A DNA stretch of 64,000 nt. Source: Aestuariibacter sp. A3R04. Its GTDB lineage: Bacteria > Pseudomonadota > Gammaproteobacteria > Enterobacterales > Alteromonadaceae. Shown here piece by piece: positions 18,975-29,673 of the stretch. Position numbers and translations under genes: made by a program. The notes below the pieces were generated by a model that saw only the letters and a list, made by a program, of their open reading frames with translations, searched no databases and was not told where the DNA came from. The stretch is taken from the NCBI RefSeq assembly GCF_018860805.1, contig NZ_JAHKQR010000001.1, positions 407,158 to 471,157 of the forward strand, read 5' to 3'. Each line of letters starts with the position of its first letter. Within the stretch, counting starts at the first letter, position 1.

Positions 18975-19631
18975 ATGAAACTCAAATATGTAATAGCGGG
19001 CTTGTTGATGGCTATCAGCGCAAATGCCAGCGCAAGTTTAATTGTTAATGGTAGTTTCGAAGATAATGATGTGAAAAAAGGAAGCTGGGCTAAGTTTGAT
19101 GCCAGTACTGTCAATGGCTGGGATGGTCTGAACATTGAAATATGGGATCATTTGGACCGCCGTGCGGCCTTTGAGGGGGACCAATTACTTGAACTGAATG
19201 CCTTTGGCAAGCGAAATGCGGCGAACAACGCCTACCAAATCAGCCAGACCTTTGCGACCGATGTGAACGCTCACTACAGTGTGAGTTTTGCCTACCAGGC
19301 GCGTACAAGCGCCAGCGAAGCCTTTTTATTCGAAATACTCAACGACGCAGGTAGTGCTATATTCTCTGAATTAATAACCGACCACAGTAAAAATGTCTGG
19401 CGAGTATTTGATACGGATTTTGTGGCTCCGGATCTTTTTACCACTATCAGTTTCACGTCGATAAGTGGTGGCACAACCGGTAACCTCATTGACGCAGTGA
19501 AGGTTACATCTGTACCGGAGCCCGCAACGCTACTGCCTTTTGCCGTGGCACTTATGTTCATCGGTGCTCGGCTAATGCGCCGAAATAGCGAGTCTGCTTT
19601 TCTTTCCAATGACATAAAAAAGGCGTCTTAG
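18975..19631 (+). CDS. PEP-CTERM sorting-domain protein
   Basis: A 218-residue exported protein. It has a signal peptide (MKLKYVIAGLLMAISANASA), a beta-rich body beginning SLIVNGSFEDNDVKKGSWAKF that resembles carbohydrate-binding or DUF642-like modules, and a C-terminal VPEPATLLPFAVALMFIGARLMRR. The last is a textbook PEP-CTERM tripartite signal: PEP motif, hydrophobic helix, basic cluster. It would be processed by an exosortase, which is not encoded here. The tail after the basic cluster is about 15 residues longer than usual, and the stop codon lies inside the terminator loop. Confidence 0.82.
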   Translation: MKLKYVIAGLLMAISANASASLIVNGSFEDNDVKKGSWAKFDASTVNGWDGLNIEIWDHLDRRAAFEGDQLLELNAFGKRNAANNAYQISQTFATDVNAHYSVSFAYQARTSASEAFLFEILNDAGSAIFSELITDHSKNVWRVFDTDFVAPDLFTTISFTSISGGTTGNLIDAVKVTSVPEPATLLPFAVALMFIGARLMRRNSESAFLSNDIKKAS

Positions 19632-19642
19632 ACGCCTTTTTT
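19616..19642 (+). terminator. Terminator overlapping the PEP-CTERM gene end
   Basis: AAAAAAGGCGTC and GACGCCTTTTTT form a perfect stem around a TTA loop. The gene's TAG stop (19629-19631) lies in the loop and first stem base, so the last codons double as the ascending arm. Confidence 0.88.
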
Positions 19643-19650
19643 ATGTGCGG

Positions 19651-19737
19651 CAAAGCGATGAACTTGCCATCCGGTGAAACAGCCGGGTTGTCAGCCCATT
19701 CAAGTTCAAATACGTCCATGTCACTGAATGCAGGCTG
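19651..19737 (-). pseudogene. Relic of a PD40/S9-type peptidase N-terminus
   Basis: On the minus strand the stretch encodes FSDMDVFELEWADNPAVSPD followed by GKFIA. This closely resembles the start of the beta-propeller in S9-family peptidases and related SPDG-repeat proteins. The reading frame has no signal peptide, is closed by a stop about 30 codons upstream and loses similarity at the terminator of the PEP-CTERM gene. I read it as a leftover of a deleted gene. The match is by eye and short. Confidence 0.4.
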
Positions 19738-19886
19738 AGAACAACGGCAGCTATCACACGATGATGAAATTCCGTTTCCAGTGACTCTTTGATTTCCAAT
19801 TTTCTTATTTCTATCCGTGGCTCAGCCAAAAAACTGTAAAGCGATTAATCACTGTATACCTCTATACTGGCACAATCTTATTGCCT

Positions 19887-20750
19887 CTACAGATTTTTGA
19901 CCAGGTAATCTACCAACAATCTGACTTTATTTGGTACGTGTCGGGATTGGGGATAAACAGCCCATATACCGTCGTTTTCGGTGTCGTATTCAGTTAAAAC
20001 CGGAAGAAGACGCTTTTCAGCAATATCCTTCGCTACATAGTAATCTGGCAATTGAATGATACCGAGGCCTTTGAGGGCTGCATCCCGTACTGCAAATCCG
20101 CTGTTACATCGCATTCGAGGCGAGGGACGAAATGTCTTGTGGTTGTTGTCCACGGTGAACTGCCAATGAGAGGACGTGCCGGCAACACAATGATGTTTTT
20201 TTAGTTCATCGATACGCTGAGGCACACCCGCACTGTCAAGGTAAGCAGAAGATGCACAGGTGTGCAGTTTTCGCGAACCGAGTTTTCGCGCGCGAAGCGT
20301 TGAGTCTTCCAAATGACCCAGACGAATGCCCATATCATAGCTTTCTTCCACTAGGTCGAGTACCTTGTTTGTCAATTCGAGTTGTATTCGCAAACCGGGA
20401 TAAAGCAGAGCGAAATCGTTGAGGAGGGGGGCAATAAACCGTTCTCCGTATGTCACTGGCGCCGTGAGTTTAAGATGGCCTTTAGGGGTGTGTTGTTGTT
20501 CACTGACTAGCCGTTGGGCGTCGTCCAGTAACTCCGTTATCTGCCTGCACTGATGGTAAAATTGCAATCCAATATCTGTGGGAGTCACAATTCGGGTGGT
20601 GCGATTTAATAGCTTGCTGTCGAGGCGTTTTTCCAGCGCGGTCACCTGACGACTGACTTTCGCTGTAGAAATTTGCAGTTTTTCGGCAGCGCGGGTGAAG
20701 CTTCGTTGCTCGATAACCGCAACAAATTCGAAAATACCATCCCAATTCAT
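19887..20750 (-). CDS. LysR family regulator
   Basis: A 287-residue LysR-type transcription factor with the N-terminal winged helix (FVAVIEQRSFTRAAEKLQISTAKVSRQVTALEKRL, about 9-43) and a periplasmic-binding-like effector domain. It is of the group that resembles YafC/PecT-type regulators (RLGHLEDSTLRARKLG). It is transcribed divergently from the formaldehyde dehydrogenase gene across 113 bases that hold a perfect palindrome, so it most likely controls that gene and itself. Confidence 0.85.
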   Translation of the reverse strand: MNWDGIFEFVAVIEQRSFTRAAEKLQISTAKVSRQVTALEKRLDSKLLNRTTRIVTPTDIGLQFYHQCRQITELLDDAQRLVSEQQHTPKGHLKLTAPVTYGERFIAPLLNDFALLYPGLRIQLELTNKVLDLVEESYDMGIRLGHLEDSTLRARKLGSRKLHTCASSAYLDSAGVPQRIDELKKHHCVAGTSSHWQFTVDNNHKTFRPSPRMRCNSGFAVRDAALKGLGIIQLPDYYVAKDIAEKRLLPVLTEYDTENDGIWAVYPQSRHVPNKVRLLVDYLVKNL

Positions 20751-20767
20751 AGATTCACCGGTAATTA

Positions 20768-20781
20768 TTGCAAATTTGCAA
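20768..20781. promoter_or_regulatory. LysR-type operator between divergent genes
   Basis: TTGCAAATTTGCAA is a perfect 14-base palindrome, of the T-N11-A form bound by LysR regulators. It lies 17 bases from the LysR start codon and 83 bases from the start of the dehydrogenase gene. Confidence 0.6.
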
Positions 20782-20860
20782 AAGTTATTTTCTGAAAGTG
20801 CTTATTGTTTCATTATGCGGGGGAGTTACAATGGTGTCATTGTTTTTCTTAAGGGTTTGA

Positions 20861-21988
<1,128 letters not shown>

Positions 21989-21996
21989 TAGCGGTT

Positions 21997-22034
21997 AGCC
22001 GACTGGCGTTGGCGCATTGCAGCGCCGGTCGGTT
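21997..22034. terminator. Hairpin between convergent frmA and chemoreceptor genes
   Basis: CCGACTGGCG (21999-22008) and CGCCGGTCGG (22023-22032) pair with one G-T mismatch around a 14-base loop, directly after the frmA stop. There is no long T-run on either side, so efficiency is uncertain. Confidence 0.5.
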
Positions 22035-22041
22035 GAACGAG

Positions 22042-23349
22042 TTATGATTGCATGATGCGTGAAACATTTTCAGTGACGCTTACAGCGCCCTGATATATCT
22101 CACCCATCACAGCCTGGACGCTGCTAATTTGGCTAGCGTTCTCATCAACCTTCACTTTCACTTCACCCATTTTATTACTCGCTTGCTCCGCCAATCCGCG
22201 GTTTTCATTAACCACACATTCTATTTCGATGGTGGAGTCACTGGTGCGTTTTGCCAGTTGTCTGACTTCGTCTGCCACGACTGCAAAACCTCTGCCCTGA
22301 TCGCCAGCCCTTGCAGCTTCTATAGCGGCATTGAGGGCAAGCAGATTCGTTTGATCAGCAATGCTGCGAATGGTAGAAACGATAGACTCGATATTGGCAG
22401 ATTGTTCCGTCAGCTGTGCGATCAACACATTGGCGTGGTCTACTTCCGCCAGCGTGGCACTAAATACGTCCACCGAACTGTTTAAGGACTCTGTTCCTCG
22501 CAAAGCAATTTGCGACGTTTCCTCAGAAATGGAAACCGCATGCTCGGAAGCACTGGCAATGTTTTGCTGCAACGTTACTTTTTCAGTGATATCGGCGGCG
22601 AACTTTATTACTTTTACCACTTTCCCTTCGGCTGAAAAAATGGGGTTGTAGGTAGCTTCCAGCCACAGTACGTTGCCTGAAGCACCTTTCCGCTTGTACT
22701 GGCCGGATTCAAACTGGCCGGTGGCCAGCTTGTCCCAAAAATTGGGATTATCGATGTAAAAGTCGTCGAAACAAAACATGCGGTGATGCTGGCCAAGGAT
22801 CTGCTCCAGCGAGTAACCGACGGTGTCGGTAAAATTCTTATTCGCGCGGAGAATTGTGCCATCTGGATTAAATTCAATGACTGCCATGGACTTGTCAAGC
22901 GCCGACGCAATGGCTTTGGCATCATTGCTTTCTTGACGCTGTCTGGATATATCCATTGCCAGGCAGATAATGTCGGTAACACAGTTGCTTGTGTCTTTTA
23001 CAAGTTCGTAATTACATTCAAGAAACACAGAGCCACCGCTTTTGTGTTTGAATTCCTGTTCACAGTGTTGTGCTTGCCCGTCAGAGAGGTTTTTCCAGAA
23101 TGATAAATAGGCCTGGTTGTTGGCAAATGCCGGCGCACATAATGCCCGATGATTTTCTTCGACAAGCTCCTCAGGGCTAAAACCCAACAGGTCGGCAAAG
23201 AGTGTATTGGCTTCTTTGACGCGCCCATTTGGACTGAAACAGACAAATGGGCTACTGCGTTTTACCGCGTCGATCAGAGAGTGATAATGCCGAAGCTCTT
23301 TAGTGAGACTGTCTACTTTGGTGGTGTGTGTTGACTTTCGAGTGAACAT
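22042..23349 (-). CDS. Soluble PAS-PAS methyl-accepting chemotaxis protein, BdlA-like
   Basis: A 435-residue chemoreceptor without membrane segments or HAMP domain. Two PAS domains (about 25-140 and 145-265; [24 protein letters not shown] and [24 protein letters not shown]) are followed by a signalling helix pair whose tip is [36 protein letters not shown] (about 338-373). This is the architecture of Pseudomonas BdlA, a cytoplasmic receptor linked to biofilm dispersal and redox or c-di-GMP signals. The ligand, possibly haem or FAD in the PAS domains, is not evident. Confidence 0.85.
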   Translation of the reverse strand: MFTRKSTHTTKVDSLTKELRHYHSLIDAVKRSSPFVCFSPNGRVKEANTLFADLLGFSPEELVEENHRALCAPAFANNQAYLSFWKNLSDGQAQHCEQEFKHKSGGSVFLECNYELVKDTSNCVTDIICLAMDISRQRQESNDAKAIASALDKSMAVIEFNPDGTILRANKNFTDTVGYSLEQILGQHHRMFCFDDFYIDNPNFWDKLATGQFESGQYKRKGASGNVLWLEATYNPIFSAEGKVVKVIKFAADITEKVTLQQNIASASEHAVSISEETSQIALRGTESLNSSVDVFSATLAEVDHANVLIAQLTEQSANIESIVSTIRSIADQTNLLALNAAIEAARAGDQGRGFAVVADEVRQLAKRTSDSTIEIECVVNENRGLAEQASNKMGEVKVKVDENASQISSVQAVMGEIYQGAVSVTENVSRIMQS

Positions 23350-23438
23350 ACTGCGAGCCCAAATTTAGTATTAATAGTACACAATACTACTTTTTTTTTA
23401 CATAAATTGGAGTTAGTCAAAAGTCCAATTTTTGCCGT

Positions 23439-24638
23439 TTACGGCAGACTGACTTTTCCCATGGTGGTATTGGGAATGTCGTATCTATTGCCTTCAAAAC
23501 AAGGCGTCCCAGCAATAGTTTCATTGGCTAAAATGGCGAACAATACCGCCTCTTTAGCATCAGGGCTAATGCCAATTTCAGATAAATTGCACACCCGAAT
23601 ATTGTTGGGGAGTAATGTCGTGATCATCTCCATTAGCACGGGGTTGTGAACACCACCACCACTGGCATAGACAACATTGTTGTCAGCGAGACCTGCCATT
23701 TCCACGATGCCGTTACAAATTGCTCTGGCAGAAAATGCAGTGAGCGTAGCGATTACATCGCAGTCGGAAATTGCCAACGTCTGGCTGGTGATGCGGGCCT
23801 GTTTCAGGTAGTCGAGATTGAACACTTCCGGACCTGTGGTTTTTGGCATGGAATAGCTAAAAAACTCATGGCTGAGCAGCGAGTGAAGTAAGTCTTCATT
23901 AACCTTTCCTGCTGCAGCAAGCTTGCCATCCTTGTCATAACGAAGATGGCTAAAATGCTGAGCGACGAAAGCGTCGATGATGGTATTGCCCGGCCCAACA
24001 TCGGTACTGAATACCGAAGAGGCGTTGTTGCCGGCTGGTAGCCAGGTGAAGTTGGCGATGCCGCCCATATTCAGCAGAAGCCGGTTTTCTATGGGGTCGC
24101 TAAACATGAGGTAGTCGCCATAAACGGCGAGGGGGGCACCTTCTCCGCCCGCAGCAATGTGTTTCTGTCGGAAGTCAGATAAAGTGATGATACCAGTCAG
24201 TACTGCGAGCCTGTCGCCATCGCCAATTTGTAACGTGCCATGACCATATTCCCCCAAGCCGTGTTGTTCTTTGGGGCAATGAAATACCGTTTGGCCATGG
24301 CTGGCAATACAGTCAATATCACAAGCCGATACTTGCCACGTTTTCAAAGTTTTATTGATCATTTCTGCATGTTGCTCTGCAATCCAGCCATTTAAAAGGG
24401 TCACTTCCTGCAGATCGACATCGCGTTTTGCAAAAATGCGTTGTACAGCATGACGAAACGGGGTTTCGTATGGAACGGTGACGAATTTTTCCAGTTCCAC
24501 CGACGTTTTCAACCCGTGTCCGGAAATGTGGCAAAGGGCAATATCCAACCCGTCTAAGGATGTTCCGCTCATTAAGCCAATGATGCGTCGACTTTGCTTC
24601 TCGCTACTGTGATACAGCTTTTGAATATAACTTTTCAT
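23439..24638 (-). CDS. anmK: Anhydro-N-acetylmuramic acid kinase
   Basis: A 399-residue cytoplasmic kinase that hydrolyses the 1,6-anhydro bond of anhMurNAc and phosphorylates it to MurNAc-6-phosphate during cell-wall recycling. The family signature GLMSGTSLDGLDIAL is at 21-35. ASHGQTVFHCPKE, LLNMGGIANFTWLP, STDVGPGNTIIDAFV and YASGGGVHNPVLMEM follow. It is divergent from a TBDT-GH3-serine hydrolase run, which supports a peptidoglycan-recycling locus. MurQ, the next enzyme, is not in the window. Confidence 0.95.
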   Translation of the reverse strand: MKSYIQKLYHSSEKQSRRIIGLMSGTSLDGLDIALCHISGHGLKTSVELEKFVTVPYETPFRHAVQRIFAKRDVDLQEVTLLNGWIAEQHAEMINKTLKTWQVSACDIDCIASHGQTVFHCPKEQHGLGEYGHGTLQIGDGDRLAVLTGIITLSDFRQKHIAAGGEGAPLAVYGDYLMFSDPIENRLLLNMGGIANFTWLPAGNNASSVFSTDVGPGNTIIDAFVAQHFSHLRYDKDGKLAAAGKVNEDLLHSLLSHEFFSYSMPKTTGPEVFNLDYLKQARITSQTLAISDCDVIATLTAFSARAICNGIVEMAGLADNNVVYASGGGVHNPVLMEMITTLLPNNIRVCNLSEIGISPDAKEAVLFAILANETIAGTPCFEGNRYDIPNTTMGKVSLP

Positions 24639-24754
24639 GACATTATTTCTTACTTTTTCGCAGGGCCGCCGCTTCTATAGTGCTATCAGCGATTAAAATC
24701 ACAATCTAGCAAACAAAGTAGTAGTGCGTAAAATAAAATATTCTTGAATTAAAA

Positions 24755-24769
24755 TGATAATTGTTATAA
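24755..24769. promoter_or_regulatory. Fur-box-like site before the TBDT gene
   Basis: TGATAATTGTTATAA matches the Fur 7-1-7 consensus TGATAAT-N-ATTATCA in the whole left half and five of seven bases on the right. It lies 118 bases before the TBDT start and could also affect anmK. The region is AT-rich, so a chance match is possible. Confidence 0.35.
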
Positions 24770-24886
24770 AAAATTGTAAAAGGACGATATCAATCTATAT
24801 CTCAGTATCGCACACGCCAAACTGTTACTGGAAATATTGATGAATCAGTGACGGTTATCTTAGTTCTCATCATTCTCGGAGATTTT

Positions 24887-27598
24887 ATGCAACGCTTATT
24901 TACTTCATCCACTTTTTACGGTGTGGGAAAGTTAACCGCGGCCATCCATCTGGCCTTACTATCAGGCGCTGCTATGGCGCAATCCATTACAGAACAAGAC
25001 ATTGAGGTGGTGAGTGTCACCGGTTCACGCATTGCGCGTACAGAAGTGGTGTCAACCAGCCCGGTGACATCGGTAGAGGAGTTCCAACTACAGTTAGACC
25101 GGGCGGTGAATGTCGAAGATATCATTTTTAAGCTTCCCCAGGCGCCAAGTAGCGGTGCCAGTGGTGGCTCAGCGACTACTATTGACTTGCGAGCACTCGG
25201 GCAAAACCGAACGCTTGTGCTACTCGACGGCACCCGCGACGTGCCCTTCGGATTTCGCAATGCGGTGGACGTAAATGCTATACCGGCTGGACTGATAAAG
25301 CGCGTTGACGTGCTCACTGGTGGCGCTGCTGCAGTATATGGCGCTGATGCGGTATCGGGCGTAGTCAATTTCATCATGGATGATACTTTCGACGGGGTGG
25401 AGTTTTCCACGAGTTATGAGATGCCACAAAACGGCGCTGAAATGTTCAGTGCAGAAGCAATTTTTGGCGGTGATATTCTCGATGGTAAAGGGCACTTAAC
25501 CGGCTTCGTCAGCTTTGCTGATCGCAAAGCATTGTTTGCGGGCGACCGAGATTTTGCGATGGAAAACGGTACGCAAGTGGTCAATACCGGCGGTTATTAT
25601 GAGGATATCGTCAGTGGAAATACCTTTGGTATAGACGACAATGGTGCCGTTACTGAGGGGCGCAACACAGTAGACTCCACCGCTGGCCGCTATCTGGTTT
25701 CACCAATGACCCGTAAATCGACCGGATTGTTCTGGGACGTGGATTTGCACGACAACGCCACGCTGTACGGCCGTGCACTGTATTCCCAAATGGAAGTGTA
25801 TACGGCCGGTGGCGCTGGGCAAACACCAGTATCAGTGAACGAAGAGGTGCTATTGTCTCGCGATAACCCGTTCATCACGTCTGCCATTGCTGATCAGTTG
25901 ACGTTTGACGAAAACGGTGTTGCACAGGTACGGGTTGAACGCAACCTGGGCCTGGGTTTACAGAAAACAATAACGGAGCGAGATCGCTTGCAGTTTCAGG
26001 TGGGATTACGGGGCGATATTACTGATTTTCTGCGCTATGACGCCTACTTTCAGCACGGTAAAACCGACGAAACCGACAAAGTGTTAAATTCTGGCTATTC
26101 GACTACAGCGTCGGGGGGAAGCAGCTTTGCGGCAATTGCCAATAGTGTTGATTTGTTTAACCCCAATGTGGCGTTGAATGAACTTGAAACTACCCTTGTT
26201 TATCACGACCGTGAGCGCACGCAGAACGTAGCTTCCATTACCTTCTCCGGTGAATCAACGCCTTTGTTTGAATTACCGGCAGGGCCGGTTAGCTTCGCCA
26301 TCGGATATGAATATCGCCGCGAAGCAGGGGTACAAATGCCGGGCGATGCATTTAGACGCGGCACCACGTTCTCGTCGAGTAGCTCTGTTGAAATTGATGC
26401 CAGTTTTTACAGCAGAGAAAGTTACGCAGAAGTATTGGTTCCACTTGTATACGACAAGCCTTTCATGCAATCGCTGGATTTTGAAGGCGCCTATCGCGTG
26501 TCAAGTTACTCCAATACTGATGCTGACGACACCCACAAATTAGGCTTGAATTGGACAGTAAATGACGACTGGCGTGTACGCTGGACAAGGCAGTCGGCTT
26601 TCAGAGCGCCCAACCTCGGTGAGTTTGCTGGCCCGGTTTCCGGATTGTCATTGGCTATTTTTGACCCGTATAACGAGCGTTTCATTAGCCGTCTGGCGGG
26701 CCGCTTTGAAGGTGATCCGTGTTTGTTAGGTACAGGTGATGCTGAGCAGTGCAGCCGTTACGGCGCGCCGGCAGTAGGGACTGAGTGGGATTCATCATCA
26801 GCCCGGTACACCTACGGAGGCAACCCTGATATTCGCCCTGAAAAAGCCGATTCCACTACCGTGGGCTTTGTCTATACCCCTACCTACCTGGACGGATTTG
26901 ACCTCACGGTTGACTGGTACAAAATCGAAATTGATGATGCGATTTGGGTAATACAACCAGCGGCAGCGCTGCAAAACTGTTATATCGACAACCCTGTTGC
27001 TGGTAATCCGCTATGCGATGCAGTATTGCGCGATCCCAACACAGGTTTTATAACCACCGCCCTGGTTAACGATTTCAACGTGTCCACGTTTTTACAGGAA
27101 GGAGTCGATGTCACCGCTCAGTACCGCTTTGCTGCACCTGAGTTTATGGGAGGAGACCTCACGCTTAACTACGCTGCCAATTTGGTGACAAAAGCAGAAA
27201 AGCGGCTCGATCCAACCTTACCGGTGGAAGATTGTAAGGGGACTTATGGTTCTGCGTGTACAGGCGACTACGCAAGCTCTCTGCAGGCTGATTACAAACA
27301 CAGACTTAGCGTTGGCTGGTCTTTAGACGAATACACTGTGCAGCTGAGCTGGCGCAGAATCGGTGATGTGGATTACGCCAGTGATCCGTCTGTTTCAATT
27401 GGTTCGCAGAACTATTTCGATGTGGCTGCATCCTGGCAGGTAAGTGATGAAGTGTCTGTCGGCGCTGGGGTCGACAATTTGTTCGACAAGGCACCTCCTG
27501 TCCCAGCTGCGGGAGCGACGCGATACAACACAGTTGATGGCTATGATGTAGTGGGCCGTTCTATTGGTGTATCGTTGCGCTATACCCCGGCCTTGTAA
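24887..27598 (+). CDS. TonB-dependent receptor, muropeptide locus
   Basis: Outer-membrane active transporter of 903 residues. The start at 24887 follows a CGGAGA site and gives a signal peptide ending near AAMA-QS. A TonB-box-like EVVSVTGSRIAR precedes the plug domain (VEDIIFKLPQAPSSGASGG, VLLDGTRDVPF, VDVLTGGAAAVYGADAVSGVVNFIMDD). A 22-strand barrel ends YDVVGRSIGVSLRYTPAL with a terminal hydrophobic residue. The plug style is that of Alteromonadales carbohydrate or peptide receptors. Position next to anmK and NagZ-like genes suggests uptake of cell-wall fragments, an inference. Confidence 0.85.
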   Translation: MQRLFTSSTFYGVGKLTAAIHLALLSGAAMAQSITEQDIEVVSVTGSRIARTEVVSTSPVTSVEEFQLQLDRAVNVEDIIFKLPQAPSSGASGGSATTIDLRALGQNRTLVLLDGTRDVPFGFRNAVDVNAIPAGLIKRVDVLTGGAAAVYGADAVSGVVNFIMDDTFDGVEFSTSYEMPQNGAEMFSAEAIFGGDILDGKGHLTGFVSFADRKALFAGDRDFAMENGTQVVNTGGYYEDIVSGNTFGIDDNGAVTEGRNTVDSTAGRYLVSPMTRKSTGLFWDVDLHDNATLYGRALYSQMEVYTAGGAGQTPVSVNEEVLLSRDNPFITSAIADQLTFDENGVAQVRVERNLGLGLQKTITERDRLQFQVGLRGDITDFLRYDAYFQHGKTDETDKVLNSGYSTTASGGSSFAAIANSVDLFNPNVALNELETTLVYHDRERTQNVASITFSGESTPLFELPAGPVSFAIGYEYRREAGVQMPGDAFRRGTTFSSSSSVEIDASFYSRESYAEVLVPLVYDKPFMQSLDFEGAYRVSSYSNTDADDTHKLGLNWTVNDDWRVRWTRQSAFRAPNLGEFAGPVSGLSLAIFDPYNERFISRLAGRFEGDPCLLGTGDAEQCSRYGAPAVGTEWDSSSARYTYGGNPDIRPEKADSTTVGFVYTPTYLDGFDLTVDWYKIEIDDAIWVIQPAAALQNCYIDNPVAGNPLCDAVLRDPNTGFITTALVNDFNVSTFLQEGVDVTAQYRFAAPEFMGGDLTLNYAANLVTKAEKRLDPTLPVEDCKGTYGSACTGDYASSLQADYKHRLSVGWSLDEYTVQLSWRRIGDVDYASDPSVSIGSQNYFDVAASWQVSDEVSVGAGVDNLFDKAPPVPAAGATRYNTVDGYDVVGRSIGVSLRYTPAL

Positions 27599-27625
27599 CC
27601 TGGCAGCGTCGTCGCCTCAATAAAC

Positions 27626-27664
27626 CGTCTGACAGTCGCAATGCATTGGCTGTCAGGCGTTCTT
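27626..27664 (+). terminator. Hairpin after the TBDT gene
   Basis: CGTCTGACAG (27626-27635) and CTGTCAGGCG (27650-27659) form a ten-base stem with one wobble, followed by TTCTTAG. It may separate the TBDT from the GH3 gene or cause partial termination. Confidence 0.55.
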
Positions 27665-27792
27665 AGTGTCAGCATAACAAGTATTCAGCTGTATTCTGTG
27701 CAGTTGGTGGTGCATTGACTTCGAATCAATGTATATTTAATTTTATGTTTGATGACCCGACAGCAATAAAAAATTTTTAACAAAGGGGTTGT

Positions 27793-29673
27793 ATGTACAA
27801 CTTTCTCACGCGAAGCAAGCGCTTCTTTCAAACTGCGGTTTGTGTTTGTGGTTTTACTGTTCTTCACGGGTGTGCCATGCCTGCCGACAGCGATACCCAG
27901 CAAATCCGCCGGGATCTGGCGCAAAAGTTCATGCTCGATTTTCGCTATTTTTGCGAAGAGGCCCAAAGCCGTTGCCGCGAGCCTATGACAGTACTGCCCC
28001 CACAATTGTCTGAATTGGTCTCGGAGTCAGGTCTTGGGGGCGTCATTTTGTTCAGTGAAAATCTGGCTTATCCGCAACAGATAGCCAAACTGACTCAAGA
28101 TTTGCAAAAGGCAGCACAACAGGCGGAAAACCCTCAGCCCCTGCTCATTGGTATAGATCAAGAAGGTGGCAGAGTGTTTCGCACCCCAAGGGTGTTTACC
28201 ACCGATTTCGCGGGGAATATGGCTTTAGGTGCAACGTGGGAAAAATCAGGGACTTACTACGCGAGCGCGAGTGGCAAAATTATGGCGCAGGAGCTTAAAG
28301 CGCTGGGCGTGAATACTAATTTTGCACCCGATGTGGATGTAAACGCCAATCTCGCCAATCCCGTTATCAATATTCGGTCCTTCGGTCAGTCGCCACAGCG
28401 AGTGGCAGAGCTTGGCGAAGCGCAAGTCATTGCCATGCAACGCGAAGGCGTGCTAGCAACGGTAAAACACTTCCCCGGGCATGGCGATACACACACCGAC
28501 AGCCATCTTGGTTTGCCTGTGGTTAATCACGACAGGGCTACAGTCGATGCCATTGATTTGTATCCGTTCAAAGCGATCATCGAAAAGGCGAACCCCGCAG
28601 CAGTAATGACTGCGCACATTCAGTATCCCCAGCTCGACAGTAGTACCCTGACAGATAAAAACGGCAATGAACAAATAAAGCCGGCAACCTTGTCGAGGAA
28701 AATTCTCACCGGTATTTTGCGCGACGAGTGGGGTTATGACGGACTAATTGTAACAGACGCTCTGAACATGGCTGGTATTGCTAAATTTTTTGATCAAACA
28801 GAGGCCGTAGCAGCTACCTTCGCTGCGGGCACTGATATGGCTGTCATGCCACTACCAGTGCATACCACTGAAGATATTGCCAAGTACAATGATATGTTGG
28901 ATGAACTCGTGGCTAAAGTGCAATCAGGCGAGCTGGATCGCGGCGAGATTACCGCCTCAGCAGAGCGCATACGCCGAGTGAAGAAACGCTTTGCCTTGGC
29001 GCAGTGGGACAAGCCAGATATTGCAGCGCTGTCTGAGAATCTGGAAGATAACAAACGCCAGGCGCAGCGCATGGCAGACGAAGCTATTACCCTGTTAAAA
29101 GGCAATCCGGCAGATTATCAGATAGGTGCGCAAGAGAATGTACTTGTACTAATGCCTGCGGAGCCGGTATGTAAGGCGCTGACTTATCACTTTAGTCTTT
29201 ACCGCGCGGGTCAAACGGTAAATTGCATGAGCTTACAAACCCTTACTGAGTCGGCTCTTCAAAGTGGTATTGCACAAGCGGATACGGTGATTTTGGGAAG
29301 TATGACGCCGTCTCCGAGTTTGGTAGAACTGGGCGGCATGGAAGATATGAAAGAGAACACACAACAAATACTGGGTTATGCAAAGGCGCAAGCACGGTTG
29401 CCGGACTTGCTGAAAGCCATCAACGCTTCAGGTAAACGCAGCGTACTGGTTTATTTGCGTATGCCTTATGACGAAGGGCGCTTAGATAAATTGAGTGATG
29501 CGGTTCTGGCAACCTACAACGCCAATGTTTACAGGCTTTCCGACGATGAAGACAGCCCCTACACAGGCGCAACCATTGACAGCTTGAGCCGGGTGCTAAC
29601 AGGTATGCTTACACCCAGTGGTTCAGTCCCCGTGTTTCTCGATGAACAGGATAAGGCGTTACGTGGGCATTAA
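27793..29673 (+). CDS. NagZ-like beta-N-acetylglucosaminidase, GH3, lipoprotein
   Basis: A 626-residue GH3 enzyme that would remove GlcNAc from muropeptides. The N-terminus is a lipoprotein-like signal (FTVLHGC, Cys27). The NagZ signature is intact: KHFPGHGDT at 225-233 and the catalytic His-Asp dyad in TDSH (Asp236, His238). The nucleophile aspartate lies in GLIVTDALNMAGI. It is nearly twice the length of cytoplasmic NagZ because of a C-terminal alpha/beta domain, like the two-domain GH3 enzymes of Bacillus (NagZ/YbbD). Start has an AAAGGGG site. Confidence 0.9.
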   Translation: MYNFLTRSKRFFQTAVCVCGFTVLHGCAMPADSDTQQIRRDLAQKFMLDFRYFCEEAQSRCREPMTVLPPQLSELVSESGLGGVILFSENLAYPQQIAKLTQDLQKAAQQAENPQPLLIGIDQEGGRVFRTPRVFTTDFAGNMALGATWEKSGTYYASASGKIMAQELKALGVNTNFAPDVDVNANLANPVINIRSFGQSPQRVAELGEAQVIAMQREGVLATVKHFPGHGDTHTDSHLGLPVVNHDRATVDAIDLYPFKAIIEKANPAAVMTAHIQYPQLDSSTLTDKNGNEQIKPATLSRKILTGILRDEWGYDGLIVTDALNMAGIAKFFDQTEAVAATFAAGTDMAVMPLPVHTTEDIAKYNDMLDELVAKVQSGELDRGEITASAERIRRVKKRFALAQWDKPDIAALSENLEDNKRQAQRMADEAITLLKGNPADYQIGAQENVLVLMPAEPVCKALTYHFSLYRAGQTVNCMSLQTLTESALQSGIAQADTVILGSMTPSPSLVELGGMEDMKENTQQILGYAKAQARLPDLLKAINASGKRSVLVYLRMPYDEGRLDKLSDAVLATYNANVYRLSDDEDSPYTGATIDSLSRVLTGMLTPSGSVPVFLDEQDKALRGH

